From an uncultured Mesonia sp. (GTDB lineage: Bacteria; Bacteroidota; Bacteroidia; Flavobacteriales; Flavobacteriaceae): 64,000 nt of DNA. A program made the position numbers and the translations under genes. The stretch covers positions 195,156-259,155 of the forward strand of contig CATQIB010000007.1 of NCBI GenBank assembly GCA_958296185.1, in the 5' to 3' direction. Position 1 is the stretch's first letter. Each line of letters starts with the position of its first letter. Positions 40,197 to 50,600 of this stretch are shown here, one piece after another. The notes below the pieces were generated by a model that saw nothing but the letters and a program-made list of their open reading frames with translations, was not told where the DNA came from and ran no database searches.

Positions 40197-43100
40197 ATGG
40201 GGTTTTTAGACTCGGTATTAAAAGTATTTATTGGCGACAAGTCTGAAAAAGACATCAAAGCCATCAAACCTATTGTAGAAAAAATCAAAGCTTTAGAAAA
40301 AGACTTTGAACAACTTAGCCTCGATCAATTAAGGCAGAAAACAAGCGATTTTAAAGCTAAAATAAAATCGGCTACCCAAAATTTAACCGAAGAAATTGCG
40401 GCTTTAAAAGAAAAAGCTAGTCAAGAAGAAGACATCAACCTTAAAGAAGACCATTACAACAAAATAGACAGCCTCGAGAAAGAGGTTTATACGGTTTCTG
40501 AGCAAGTTTTAAATGATATATTACCAGAAGCTTTTGCAACGGTTAAAGAAACCGCCAAACGCTTTTGCCATAACGAGCGTTTAGAGGTAACTGCCACCGC
40601 CTATGATCGCGAACTTTCGGCCAGCAAAGACTATGTAAGTCTAGAGGGAGAAGATAAAGCCATCTGGTTAAATCGATGGGATGCCGCCGGTAAAGAAGTG
40701 CAGTGGGATATGATTCATTACGACGTGCAGTTGATTGGTGGTATCGCCATGCACCAAGGTAAAATTGCCGAAATGCAAACGGGTGAAGGGAAAACCTTAG
40801 TGGCAACCCTACCGGTTTACCTTAATGCATTAACCGGAAAGGGTGTACACTTGGTAACGGTAAACGACTACTTGGCCAAACGAGATAGCGCTTGGATGGC
40901 CCCGATTTTCCAATTCCATGGGCTTACGGTAGATTGTATCGATTATCATCGACCTAATTCTGAAGCTAGGAGAAAAGCTTATAATGCCGATATAACCTAC
41001 GGTACCAATAACGAGTTTGGTTTTGATTACCTGCGTGATAATATGAGTCACTCACCTAATGATTTAGTTCAGCGTAAGCACAACTATGCGATTGTAGATG
41101 AGGTCGATTCGGTATTGATTGATGATGCTCGAACTCCACTTATTATTTCGGGACCAGTGCCTAAAGGAGATGTTCATGAATTTGATGCGCTAAAACCTCA
41201 AATCAGTAAAATCGTTGAAGTTCAGCGCAAGTATCTTGTTGGCGTATTGGCAGAAGCCAAAAAACTCATCGCCGCAGGAGATACCAAACAAGGCGGTTTT
41301 TTATTGCTTCGTGTTTTCCGCGGATTGCCTAAAAACAAGGCCTTAATCAAATTTTTAAGTGAAGAGGGTATTAAGCAATTGCTGCAAAAAACCGAAAATC
41401 ACTTTATGCAAGACAACAACCGTGAGATGCCAAAGGTAGACGCTGAGTTGTATTTTGTGATTGAAGAGAAAAACAACCAAATTGACTTAACCGATAAGGG
41501 AGTTGAGTTTTTATCGGGTAAAGAAGATCCTAACTTTTTTGTGATGCCCGAGATTGGTATGGAAATCTCTAAAATTGAGCAAAAAAATCTACCTAAAGAA
41601 GAAGAAGCTGCATTAAAAGAAGAACTCTTTAGAGATTATAGTGTAAAAAGCGAAAGAATTCACACCCTGCGTCAACTTTTAAAAGCCTATACGCTTTTTG
41701 AAAAAGATACCGAGTATGTGGTGATGGACAATAAGGTGAAGATTGTAGATGAGCAGACAGGGCGTATTATGGATGGGCGTAGATATAGCGACGGGTTACA
41801 CCAAGCCATTGAGGCCAAAGAGAATGTAAAGATTGAAGATGCCACGCAAACCTTTGCTACCGTAACCTTACAAAACTACTTTAGAATGTACGGCAAGTTA
41901 TCGGGAATGACTGGTACAGCGGTAACCGAGGCGGGCGAATTCTGGGAAATTTACGAATTAGATGTAGTTGAAATTCCTACCAACCGTCCTATTGCACGTA
42001 AAGATAAAGACGATTTAGTTTATAAAACCAAACGCGAAAAATACAATGCGGTTATTGAGGAAGTAACCAAGCTATCTCAAGCAGGACGCCCCGTACTTAT
42101 CGGTACGACCTCGGTAGATATTTCAGAGCTGCTTAGCCGTATGCTTAAAATAAGAAACGTGCCGCATAACGTATTGAATGCAAAATTACACAAGAAAGAA
42201 GCAGATATTGTAGAAGAAGCGGGTAAAGCTGGAGTGGTAACCATTGCAACCAATATGGCTGGTCGTGGTACCGATATTAAACTGAGTAAAGAAGTGAAAA
42301 AAGCTGGTGGTTTGGCCATTATTGGTACCGAACGCCACGATTCGAGACGAGTAGACAGACAGTTAAGAGGTCGTGCTGGTCGTCAAGGAGATCCAGGTAG
42401 CTCACAATTCTACGTTTCTTTAGAAGATAACTTAATGCGCCTATTTGGTAGTGAACGTATTGCTAAATTAATGGACCGCATGGGGCTTGAAGAAGGTGAG
42501 GTGATACAGCATGGTATGATTTCTAAATCTATAGAACGCGCCCAGAAAAAAGTAGAAGAAAACAATTTTGGTGTAAGAAAGCGCTTGTTAGAATATGATG
42601 ATGTGATGAATGCGCAGCGTGAAGTGATTTACAAGCGTAGATACCACGCCTTATTCGGGGAGCGTTTACGTGTTGATTTGGCCAATATGATTTTCGATTT
42701 ATCGGAATCGATTACCGAAACCAACAAAAATGCTGCTGACTTTAAAAACTTCGAATTCGAGTTGATTCGTTATTTCTCTATGGATTCTCCTGTAGATGAA
42801 AAAACCTTTGAAAAACTAAAGCCTCAAGAATTAGCCGGTAAAGTTTATAAAGCCGCTTATGCCAATTACGAAGAGCGTATGCGGGCCAATGCAGAAAGAG
42901 CTTACCCTGTGATCAAACAAATTTTTGAAACTCAAGGCGATCGTTTTGAGCGTATTGGAGTACCTTTCTCTGATGGTCAAAAAACCCTACAGGTTGCCAC
43001 CAATTTAAAAATGGCTTATGAAACCGAAGGGAAACAATTGGTTCAAGATTTTGAGAAAAATATCACTTTGGCTATTATCGATGATGCTTGGAAAACCCAT

Positions 43101-43556
43101 TTGCGTAAAATGGATGAATTAAAGCAAAGTGTACAACTTGCGGTTCACGAGCAAAAAGACCCCTTGCTTATCTATAAATTTGAGGCGTTTGAATTGTTCA
43201 AAGCAATGCTAGACGAGGTAAATAAAGAGGTGATTTCTTTCTTGTTTAAAGGAGAAATACCTCAGCAAGAAACCAATATTCAAGAAGCTAGAGAGCAAAG
43301 ACCTAAAGAAAATCTAGAGACTTCTAAAGAGGAAATCCCTAATATGGATGAGCGTGCCGCTCAAAACCGAGCAGCAGGTCAACAAGCCTCTCAACAACCA
43401 CAAGTAACCGAAACCATTGTGCGTGAACAGCCCAAAATCGGTCGCAATGACAAGGTGACTATTCGCAATGTTGCCACTGGAGAAAGCAAAACTTTAAAAT
43501 ATAAACAAGCGATCCCCTTATTAGAAAAAGGGCAATGGGTTTTAACTAAACACTAA
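40197..43556 (+). CDS. secA: Preprotein translocase subunit SecA
   Basis: [63 protein letters not shown]. Confidence 0.98.
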   Translation: MGFLDSVLKVFIGDKSEKDIKAIKPIVEKIKALEKDFEQLSLDQLRQKTSDFKAKIKSATQNLTEEIAALKEKASQEEDINLKEDHYNKIDSLEKEVYTVSEQVLNDILPEAFATVKETAKRFCHNERLEVTATAYDRELSASKDYVSLEGEDKAIWLNRWDAAGKEVQWDMIHYDVQLIGGIAMHQGKIAEMQTGEGKTLVATLPVYLNALTGKGVHLVTVNDYLAKRDSAWMAPIFQFHGLTVDCIDYHRPNSEARRKAYNADITYGTNNEFGFDYLRDNMSHSPNDLVQRKHNYAIVDEVDSVLIDDARTPLIISGPVPKGDVHEFDALKPQISKIVEVQRKYLVGVLAEAKKLIAAGDTKQGGFLLLRVFRGLPKNKALIKFLSEEGIKQLLQKTENHFMQDNNREMPKVDAELYFVIEEKNNQIDLTDKGVEFLSGKEDPNFFVMPEIGMEISKIEQKNLPKEEEAALKEELFRDYSVKSERIHTLRQLLKAYTLFEKDTEYVVMDNKVKIVDEQTGRIMDGRRYSDGLHQAIEAKENVKIEDATQTFATVTLQNYFRMYGKLSGMTGTAVTEAGEFWEIYELDVVEIPTNRPIARKDKDDLVYKTKREKYNAVIEEVTKLSQAGRPVLIGTTSVDISELLSRMLKIRNVPHNVLNAKLHKKEADIVEEAGKAGVVTIATNMAGRGTDIKLSKEVKKAGGLAIIGTERHDSRRVDRQLRGRAGRQGDPGSSQFYVSLEDNLMRLFGSERIAKLMDRMGLEEGEVIQHGMISKSIERAQKKVEENNFGVRKRLLEYDDVMNAQREVIYKRRYHALFGERLRVDLANMIFDLSESITETNKNAADFKNFEFELIRYFSMDSPVDEKTFEKLKPQELAGKVYKAAYANYEERMRANAERAYPVIKQIFETQGDRFERIGVPFSDGQKTLQVATNLKMAYETEGKQLVQDFEKNITLAIIDDAWKTHLRKMDELKQSVQLAVHEQKDPLLIYKFEAFELFKAMLDEVNKEVISFLFKGEIPQQETNIQEAREQRPKENLETSKEEIPNMDERAAQNRAAGQQASQQPQVTETIVREQPKIGRNDKVTIRNVATGESKTLKYKQAIPLLEKGQWVLTKH

Positions 43557-43580
43557 AACACTATTATTTTTAAAAGCAAA

Positions 43581-43631
43581 GCGGTCTTATCCCTAAAAAG
43601 TCTTTTGTAGAACTTTTTTTGATAAGGCCGC
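43581..43631 (+). terminator. Stem-loop, probable terminator
   Basis: GCGGTCTTATC ... GATAAGGCCGC (one wobble) with inner A/T-rich stem, after secA. Confidence 0.5.
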
Positions 43632-43676
43632 ATTTTGTATTTTTACTTCATACAATAAGTCAACAGAGCAACTCGC

Positions 43677-44153
43677 ATGAAAAATTTTAAAATAGAATCT
43701 AAATGGGCCATTTACTTTAGTATTCTCACATTATTCTGGTTGAGTATAGAAAAAGGTGTAGGACTTCACGACCAACATATCGATTTACATCCCATTTACA
43801 CCAACTTAATCGCTATACCTTATATTTTGTTGTATTACCTCGCATTACGACAAAAAAGAGAATGGTTCTATAATGGCAAAATCACTTGGTCGCAAGCTAT
43901 GGTCTCTGGTGCCGTTTTATCGGCAATAGTTGCGCTTCTATCCCCACTAGTACAATACATCGGAGCAAGCTTTATAACTCCCGATTATTTTAAAAATGCC
44001 ACCGAATACGCTATCGAGCAACGTAATATGAACCCCGATTTAGCCAAGCAATATTTTAGTATGCGCAGCTATATCATACAATCTATATTCTTTGCCTTGG
44101 CCATGGGTATTGTGACTTCTGCTCTAGTTGCGCTTTTTGTCAAGAAAAAGTAG
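43677..44153 (+). CDS. DUF4199 domain membrane protein
   Basis: Four TM segments; KITWSQAMVSGAVLSAI; C-terminal ALFVKKK. Confidence 0.75.
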   Translation: MKNFKIESKWAIYFSILTLFWLSIEKGVGLHDQHIDLHPIYTNLIAIPYILLYYLALRQKREWFYNGKITWSQAMVSGAVLSAIVALLSPLVQYIGASFITPDYFKNATEYAIEQRNMNPDLAKQYFSMRSYIIQSIFFALAMGIVTSALVALFVKKK

Positions 44154-44154
44154 C

Positions 44155-44847
44155 TTACGGGGATTTGTATTTTAGCAGTAAATTAGGATCGGGACAATTG
44201 TTCAAGTAGTATGGCTTTTCTAAAGCCGTTGCTACGCCTGGATAATCTCCCTCATAATTTTCAAGATCTAAAATCAATTGAAAATGTAAATGCGGCGCAT
44301 AATCACCATTTACCAAGGCCTCTCCTAGAAAACCAATGGTATCTCCTGCTTTTACAAAATCGCCTTGTTTTAAAAGCGATAGACTGGCTATACTCAAATG
44401 ACCATATAAACTAAAAAACTGATAGCCTTCAATTTTATGTTCTAAAAGTAACGTAGGACCATAATTACCATAGCCTTCGTTGTTTTTTAAACTGTGTACA
44501 CGACCGGCTATAGGAGCCACAACAGGTGTTTCTGCAGGTGCCCAAAAATCAACCCCCAGGTGTAGATTTCTCTTTTGTGCTTCATCGGTCAAAAAATGCA
44601 TACTCCGATCATAAATTTGTCGCAACTCCATATATCCGCCAAAAGCCACTTGAGCTCCTTTTTTTTGCAACCATTGGGTCAAACGTTCTTGCATTTGTAA
44701 CGGGTTAAACAAAACCGAAGTACTCAACAAGTTTTGATGAATTGAAAGGTCTAAAGGAATATAAGTCTGATGGGCAAAGCCTTTTATTACTGGTGTAAAA
44801 TCCGAGGTAAGCGATGATAAAAATGCTAAAGGAGGTTTTTTAGACAT
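44155..44847 (-). CDS. M23-family metallopeptidase
   Basis: LHLGVDFWAPAETPVVAPIAGRVHSL; LYGHLS; YAPHLHFQLI. Confidence 0.88.
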   Translation of the reverse strand: MSKKPPLAFLSSLTSDFTPVIKGFAHQTYIPLDLSIHQNLLSTSVLFNPLQMQERLTQWLQKKGAQVAFGGYMELRQIYDRSMHFLTDEAQKRNLHLGVDFWAPAETPVVAPIAGRVHSLKNNEGYGNYGPTLLLEHKIEGYQFFSLYGHLSIASLSLLKQGDFVKAGDTIGFLGEALVNGDYAPHLHFQLILDLENYEGDYPGVATALEKPYYLNNCPDPNLLLKYKSP

Positions 44848-44907
44848 AAAAAAAATAGTTTCACTTATAAAGCAAAACTATTTTTACACAAAAACCAAAT
44901 AAAAAAA

Positions 44908-46332
44908 CTAATTAAAAACAACTTTACTAAATTTCACATCGAGATTGATTCGATTATCGGTTGTTTTATCTTTAAAGTAACCTGTAACCAACTCTGTGCC
45001 ATAAGTGTTATCTCGAGTAACTTTTATACTGGCGGGTAATTTCAAATTGCTTTTACTACCCGTATAATTGAGTTCAAAGGCCAGATTTGGCACTGCTATA
45101 CTCATATCGGTATTGCTTAAATTAATATCAAGACGATTAAAAGCAGCTCCTATTTTCAAAATTTTTATCTGCCCAAAAGCACTGGTTAATCGCCCAAAAC
45201 CGTTCCATTCGTTTATATTTAAATCACTTGCGGTGGCCCTTAACGCCATACTATTCACCTTACCTATTTGAGCTTTTTTTACATAGTTTAAATGCAGTTC
45301 TCCGTGTTCCCAAAAATTAATATTTATGGGAGCATAAGCTACCTCTACCCTATTGTTTTCTCCTGTTATCAAATCCGCTTTAAGCGATGCATAGGCCAAT
45401 TGCACCTGAAGGTTACTAACCGGTTTTAGCAAATCTAAACTGCCATAGCGCTGATTGATTTGTAGGCTGGATTGTGAAGGAATTTTAATCTTTATAGTAG
45501 GAACGATTAAGGTTTTCTCGGGAACATTATTTGCATTTGAACTCAAGGTAGAGACCATAAAAATTTGAGTTGTTTTTCTGCCGTCTGGATGCTCGATAAC
45601 CTCTTTTTTTATGTGCGTATTAGGGGTATTTTCGGTCGTTGACCAAGCCGTAATTCGTTCATTGAACTGTGCTTCCATTTGCTGCATCTTGCGCTCTAGT
45701 TCTTGGCGCCATGTTTGATTGGTTGCATTTTTTTGCAATTCAGATTGGCGTTGAAGCACTGCCGCATTTTCTTTATCTTCTAAGAAAGATAACACCATAT
45801 TCTCATAAGCCCTTAAGTATTCTTTACCTTGTTTTTGATAAGCGCTATAATCAAATTTAAGTTTACTGATGTTTTGAAGCGCACTACTGGTAATATTAAG
45901 CGCGTTTAACTCAGCCAGCAAATTCTGCATCAATTTCATTTCGCCTGGCTTAGGATAACCTGCTTCAGTTGCACTGGTGAATGTTTCTTTTTGCAACTCG
46001 TAAGCAATTTGTTGTGCAGGCCGTGCAAAGGAGCGCAACAAAATACGGTCTCTATCTGCCTTAAAGCTCACCCCCCAGAGTTTTTTAATTTGTTCGATTT
46101 GTTTTTCAGACAAATCTATACCTTCAACAAAGGCTTCAATCTCGGTTTTATTTTGGTCCCAAGTTTCAATGATAACTCGCGTGTGCCTAGACTCCAGCTC
46201 TAAACTCGGTTGAGCATTAACCTCTAGTTTTTCGTGTAACAAGGTGGTTTTTTGAGCTACCAAGGCAGTGGTCGCCAAACCAAAAAAACCAAGAATTAAT
46301 ATTTTAATATAATAAACAGCTAAGTTTCTCAT
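44908..46332 (-). CDS. Exported DUF4097/GIN-like putative adhesin-type protein
   Basis: Signal peptide; RHTRVIIETWDQNKTEIEAFVEG; C-terminal beta-solenoid-like region; follows the sigma/regulator pair. Confidence 0.6.
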   Translation of the reverse strand: MRNLAVYYIKILILGFFGLATTALVAQKTTLLHEKLEVNAQPSLELESRHTRVIIETWDQNKTEIEAFVEGIDLSEKQIEQIKKLWGVSFKADRDRILLRSFARPAQQIAYELQKETFTSATEAGYPKPGEMKLMQNLLAELNALNITSSALQNISKLKFDYSAYQKQGKEYLRAYENMVLSFLEDKENAAVLQRQSELQKNATNQTWRQELERKMQQMEAQFNERITAWSTTENTPNTHIKKEVIEHPDGRKTTQIFMVSTLSSNANNVPEKTLIVPTIKIKIPSQSSLQINQRYGSLDLLKPVSNLQVQLAYASLKADLITGENNRVEVAYAPININFWEHGELHLNYVKKAQIGKVNSMALRATASDLNINEWNGFGRLTSAFGQIKILKIGAAFNRLDINLSNTDMSIAVPNLAFELNYTGSKSNLKLPASIKVTRDNTYGTELVTGYFKDKTTDNRINLDVKFSKVVFN

Positions 46333-46333
46333 G

Positions 46334-46936
46334 CTAAATGCTTATTCCCGTTAACTGTTGCTGCTGCTCTTGTTTCAGGGATTTTAATTTACTTTTTAAT
46401 CGTTTTAATAGATCGAGTCTTAGCTCTAAGTTTTGAATAAGCGTACCAATCGAAGCCTCGCTCACGCCATATTCTTTAATTTCTTCATTAAGCCTTAGGT
46501 ATTCGTCATCGAGCTGCTCTAATTGCAGCATAAAGTCATCTATTAATTCTTTATTTTCTGGGGTAATGGTTAAGGCCGCGAGTTCTGTATGCAAGTTGGC
46601 CAGGTAAAAATCTTCTATCTTTTTAAATTCTGGTGAGCTCTGGCTCAACATGGTAGCCGGCACAACAGGAAGATGAGGAGAGCTAGAGGGCTGATTTTTT
46701 ACCAACTGCTCTTGATTTAATTGCGGCGATGTAGGCCAAAACAACACTCCACTTACCAGTACCACCACTAAGATGGCAGCAATTTTATACCATAAAAAAT
46801 AGTTGTTTTTCTTTTGGGATGCAGGAAACTCAGCCTCTAATCGACTTAAAAATCTATCTTTATGCCCATCTGCCAGGGGCGGATTGGCTTTTTTCTGGGC
46901 CTCAAACTGCAACATTTCTCTAAGATCCTGTGCCAT
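46334..46936 (-). CDS. Single-TM anti-sigma-factor-like protein
   Basis: One TM, Gln/Leu-rich helical C-terminus; overlaps the ECF sigma gene. Confidence 0.6.
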   Translation of the reverse strand: MAQDLREMLQFEAQKKANPPLADGHKDRFLSRLEAEFPASQKKNNYFLWYKIAAILVVVLVSGVLFWPTSPQLNQEQLVKNQPSSSPHLPVVPATMLSQSSPEFKKIEDFYLANLHTELAALTITPENKELIDDFMLQLEQLDDEYLRLNEEIKEYGVSEASIGTLIQNLELRLDLLKRLKSKLKSLKQEQQQQLTGISI

Positions 46937-47465
46937 GGTAAATATGTTTTAACTGTTCTTGCAACTTTTTCTTTCCTCGGTGCACAAGTGTACGCGACGA
47001 TACTTGTGTTATATTCAAAATTTGCGCTATTTCTTCGTGGTCATAACCTTCGATTAAAAAAAGCATTAAAGCAAAGCGATATTTATCGGGTAATTGAGCA
47101 ATACAGTCTTTAACCTGCTCAACACTTATTTCGTCTGCAATACTCCAATTATCTTCTTCTTCTACCTTACCTAAGGTTTGCTCGTTAATCGCAATTAAAT
47201 TTAACTTTTTAGCTTTAAGCATATCTAAGCTAGTATTAATCACGATTCGTTTTAACCAAGCGCCAAAAGTAACTTCTCCTGTAAATTGATGCAGTTTTGA
47301 AAAGGCTTTAATAAAACCTTCTTGCATCGCCTCTTCGGCCTCGTGTTGATTTTTTAAAAATCTCAAGGCGACATAATACATGGCATCACAGTATTTGTTG
47401 TAAATCTTCAACTGTGCGCGTCTGTCTTGCTTTCGGCAGCGTTCGATTAAATCGTTTTGAAACAA
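46920..47465 (-). CDS. ECF RNA polymerase sigma factor
   Basis: Sigma-70 region 2 (AMQEGFIKAFSKLHQF) and region 4 (LPDKYRFALMLFLIEGYDHEEIAQIL). Confidence 0.92.
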   Translation of the reverse strand: MFQNDLIERCRKQDRRAQLKIYNKYCDAMYYVALRFLKNQHEAEEAMQEGFIKAFSKLHQFTGEVTFGAWLKRIVINTSLDMLKAKKLNLIAINEQTLGKVEEEDNWSIADEISVEQVKDCIAQLPDKYRFALMLFLIEGYDHEEIAQILNITQVSSRTLVHRGKKKLQEQLKHIYHGTGS

Positions 47466-47561
47466 AATAAAGCTTAATTAGTTTCTATTCATTTTTAAAT
47501 ACGATTGGCTTCTCTTCTTGTTGCAGTTTCTAAAAAATTTTTATCTTCACTTTAAAAAAAT

Positions 47562-48122
47562 ATGAAAAGAAGTATTCGCATCTTCCTTATCCTACTTATC
47601 GGAGGCATCATTGGCTTCTTTTTAATCAAAAACCAAACCAAATCACATAGTCCAGAAGAAACCATACATTACCGTACAGGAAATTTAAAAGTAGAAGTTT
47701 TTTACAATCGGCCCGCGAAACGTGGTAGAGAGATTTTTGGCGGACTAGTACCTTTCAACCAAGTTTGGCGAACAGGGGCAAACGAGGCTACTACTTTTTG
47801 GGTTAATCAAGCCATTCAAGTAGACGGCTCGTTGTTAGATGCGGGGCGCTATAGTTTATGGACCATTCCGCAACCGGATTCTTGGAAAATTATTTTTAAT
47901 AAAAAGATGTATGCTTGGGGTATTGATTTAAGTACACAAGAAGCCGCTCGAGACGAAGCTTACGATGCTTTAATCATTGAAGTACCAACCCAAAAATTAC
48001 CCGAGACCGTAGAACGCTTTAGTATTCATTTTGAAAAACAAAACCATTTGAATTATATGGTTTTAAGTTGGGACCAAACCCAAGTAAGCTTTGCATTTGA
48101 TAAACTCAACAAAAAAGCCTAG
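47562..48122 (+). CDS. DUF2911 domain protein
   Basis: VEVFYNRPAKRGREIFGGLVPFNQVWRTGANEATTF. Confidence 0.88.
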   Translation: MKRSIRIFLILLIGGIIGFFLIKNQTKSHSPEETIHYRTGNLKVEVFYNRPAKRGREIFGGLVPFNQVWRTGANEATTFWVNQAIQVDGSLLDAGRYSLWTIPQPDSWKIIFNKKMYAWGIDLSTQEAARDEAYDALIIEVPTQKLPETVERFSIHFEKQNHLNYMVLSWDQTQVSFAFDKLNKKA

Positions 48123-48149
48123 ATGCAAGAGCAACTAGGCTTTTTTTTG
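48111..48149. terminator. Bidirectional terminator
   Basis: AAAAAAGCCTAG ... CTAGGCTTTTTTTT between convergent genes. Confidence 0.85.
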
Positions 48150-48166
48150 AATAAATACTTATTAGA

Positions 48167-48592
48167 TTACTCGTCTAACAACAGATTTAAAGTCACGTCG
48201 ATATTATCTCGTGTGGCACGAGAAAACGGACAAATTTCGTGTGCTTTATTCACTAATTTTTCCCCTGTTTCAACATCAACTGTTGGCAGATAAGAATCTA
48301 GAATTACCGCCAATTGAAAATCACCTTCATCTGTGCGTCCAATACTTACAGAAGCTGAAACGCTATAATCGCCTAAATCTATATTATCTTCTTTAGCCAC
48401 AGCCTCAAGCGCACCTCCATAACAAGCCGAATAAGCGCAAGCAAAAAAGTGTTCTGGGTTTACTCCTTCACCATCGTCTCCTCCCATGGCTTTAGGAACA
48501 CTCAAATTCATATCTATTTTACCATCTTCGGTTTTTACGTGACCGGCTCTACCTCCCTTAGCGGTTGCTTGTTCTGTATAAAAAGTTTTCAT
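48167..48592 (-). CDS. OsmC/Ohr-family organic hydroperoxide resistance protein
   Basis: GVNPEHFFACAYSACYGGAL and CPFSRATRDNIDVTL (paired redox Cys). Confidence 0.92.
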   Translation of the reverse strand: MKTFYTEQATAKGGRAGHVKTEDGKIDMNLSVPKAMGGDDGEGVNPEHFFACAYSACYGGALEAVAKEDNIDLGDYSVSASVSIGRTDEGDFQLAVILDSYLPTVDVETGEKLVNKAHEICPFSRATRDNIDVTLNLLLDE

Positions 48593-48666
48593 CTTGATTA
48601 AAATTTTAAGTTTAATTTATGGCTTGAAGATAAAAAGCTTTTCATCCGTTTTCAAGAATGAATTCA

Positions 48667-48674
48667 TAAATTTG
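48667..48674 (+). promoter_or_regulatory. -7 element TAAATTTG
   Basis: TAnnTTTG upstream of ATG 48693. Confidence 0.5.
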
Positions 48675-48692
48675 TGCTAAATAAAAATCCAT

Positions 48693-49784
48693 ATGCCTAC
48701 CCCCAAGAAAAATAAATCCGCTTTAAGCGAAAAGACTTCACAGCACTCGCAATCTATTGGTGCCAAAAGTGCGGCACGCATTAAGGCTTTACGAAAAAAA
48801 CGTATTGATGCCACCGATTTAGCCCAGCAGATTTTAGCCGGTAATAAAACAGCGTTGAGTCAAGGCATTACCCTAGTTGAAAGCAAACAGGAGAAGCATT
48901 TTGAATCGGTAAAAACGATTATCAACACCTGTTTGCCTGCATCGGGGAAATCTATTCGCATAGGCATTACGGGGGTGCCGGGTGTGGGTAAGAGTACATT
49001 TATTGAAGCCTTTGGTAATTATCTTATCGAAAAACATGCGAAGAAAGTTGCCGTTTTGGCTGTAGACCCTACCAGTAGCGTTTCGCACGGAAGTATTTTG
49101 GGCGACAAAACCCGCATGGAAGAATTAGTAAAACAAGAGAATGCTTTTATTCGGCCAACGGCATCGGGAGATTCGCTTGGTGGAGTTGCACAGAAAACAC
49201 GTGAATCGGTTATTTTATGCGAAGCGGCAGGCTTTGATGTTATTTTAATCGAAACCGTGGGCGTGGGACAAAGTGAAACCTTGGTGCATAGTATGACCGA
49301 CTTTTTTTTGTTGCTCAAATTGGCTGGTGCGGGTGACGAATTACAGGGTATTAAACGCGGTATTATGGAAATGGCCGATGCTATTGTTATTAATAAAGCT
49401 GATGGCGAGAACTTAAAGCCGGCGCGACAAGCCCAAGCAGAATTTAAAAAAGCGCTACATCTTTACCCGACCAAGGAAAGTACCTGGAAACCTTTGGTGA
49501 AAATTGCCAGTGGCTTGCATCAAAAAGGTATAGACCGCATATGGGAAATGCTCGAGACCTATTTTAAATTAACCAAAGGCAACGGGTATTTTGAACAATT
49601 GCGGTTAGAGCAAAACAAGCATTGGCTTTTACAAACCATACAAGACCAACTAAAAGCGGACTTTTATGCCAACCCAAAAATAAAGCAAGCTTTGGCTGAA
49701 AAAATAGAAGCTCTAGAGCGGCAAGAAATTTCTCCGTTTGAAGCCGCTTTTGATTTACTCCAATTGCATAAAGAAATACGCTAA
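48693..49784 (+). CDS. meaB: Methylmalonyl-CoA mutase-associated GTPase MeaB
   Basis: RIGITGVPGVGKSTFIEAFG; AVDPTSSVSHGSILGDKTRM; DVILIETVGVGQSE; VINKADG. Confidence 0.95.
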   Translation: MPTPKKNKSALSEKTSQHSQSIGAKSAARIKALRKKRIDATDLAQQILAGNKTALSQGITLVESKQEKHFESVKTIINTCLPASGKSIRIGITGVPGVGKSTFIEAFGNYLIEKHAKKVAVLAVDPTSSVSHGSILGDKTRMEELVKQENAFIRPTASGDSLGGVAQKTRESVILCEAAGFDVILIETVGVGQSETLVHSMTDFFLLLKLAGAGDELQGIKRGIMEMADAIVINKADGENLKPARQAQAEFKKALHLYPTKESTWKPLVKIASGLHQKGIDRIWEMLETYFKLTKGNGYFEQLRLEQNKHWLLQTIQDQLKADFYANPKIKQALAEKIEALERQEISPFEAAFDLLQLHKEIR

Positions 49785-50356
49785 GCTTTAGCGTTTAACT
49801 TTTTTATACTGATTTGATGCAGTTTATAAAATAAAAACCCGATTATACTCCCTATGAGTATACCCGTTATAACATCTCCTGGGTAGTGTTTACCAACGTA
49901 AATACGACTATAGCTCACCAACATGGCCCAAATAAATAACAAGGGAAAAGCTAGCTTATACCATTTTTTTAGAATGTTACCCAAAAAGATGGCTAGTGCT
50001 GTTGAGCTGGCTGCATGTGCAGAAAAATAACCGTACTTACCGCAATAATCCATCAAAAATCGGCCTTGAGCCATAAAATCTTCTTTACAAGGTCGGGGTC
50101 TGGCAAAAGCGTCTTTAAATACATTAGCCAATTGATCTGTAGCCGTTATTAAAAGCGCGATAAAAACCAATGTAATTCCGAGTGTCTTCAAGTTATAGTT
50201 TTTATAAAGCAAATACAGCAAGTAGGCATACATGGGTATAGCAGCAAACTTGTGCGTTATAAAAATCCAGAACCAATCCCAAGTAGGCGTACCTAAGTTA
50301 TTCAGATACAAGAAAAGTTCTTGGTCCCATTGCAACAGTTGTTCTAAGGTGGGCAT
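49781..50356 (-). CDS. PAP2-family phosphatase
   Basis: KDAFARPRPC; YGYFSAHAASSTALA; SRIYVGKHYPGDVITG. Confidence 0.92.
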   Translation of the reverse strand: MPTLEQLLQWDQELFLYLNNLGTPTWDWFWIFITHKFAAIPMYAYLLYLLYKNYNLKTLGITLVFIALLITATDQLANVFKDAFARPRPCKEDFMAQGRFLMDYCGKYGYFSAHAASSTALAIFLGNILKKWYKLAFPLLFIWAMLVSYSRIYVGKHYPGDVITGILIGSIIGFLFYKLHQISIKKLNAKA

Positions 50357-50360
50357 AGTT

Positions 50361-50588
50361 TTATTCTTGATAGCGGGCTACTTCACGGTCGTAAAATTGC
50401 GAAGCCTCTTCGATTAAATTTTCTACTTCACTTTCCAGTTCTTTTTGATCGTGCGCATCAAACTCCTCCAGCCATTCAATCTCGTCATTTTGCAAATTGA
50501 TAATAAACCTTGGGTAGTCGGTATGCACAATAAATATAGCCTCGGGAAAATCGGTATTATCGGCTAGTAAAAATTTTGGAAATTCCAT
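50361..50588 (-). CDS. Small conserved acidic protein
   Basis: 75 aa ORF tightly placed between neighbours on the same strand. Confidence 0.55.
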   Translation of the reverse strand: MEFPKFLLADNTDFPEAIFIVHTDYPRFIINLQNDEIEWLEEFDAHDQKELESEVENLIEEASQFYDREVARYQE

Positions 50589-50600
50589 AGTTTGAATTTT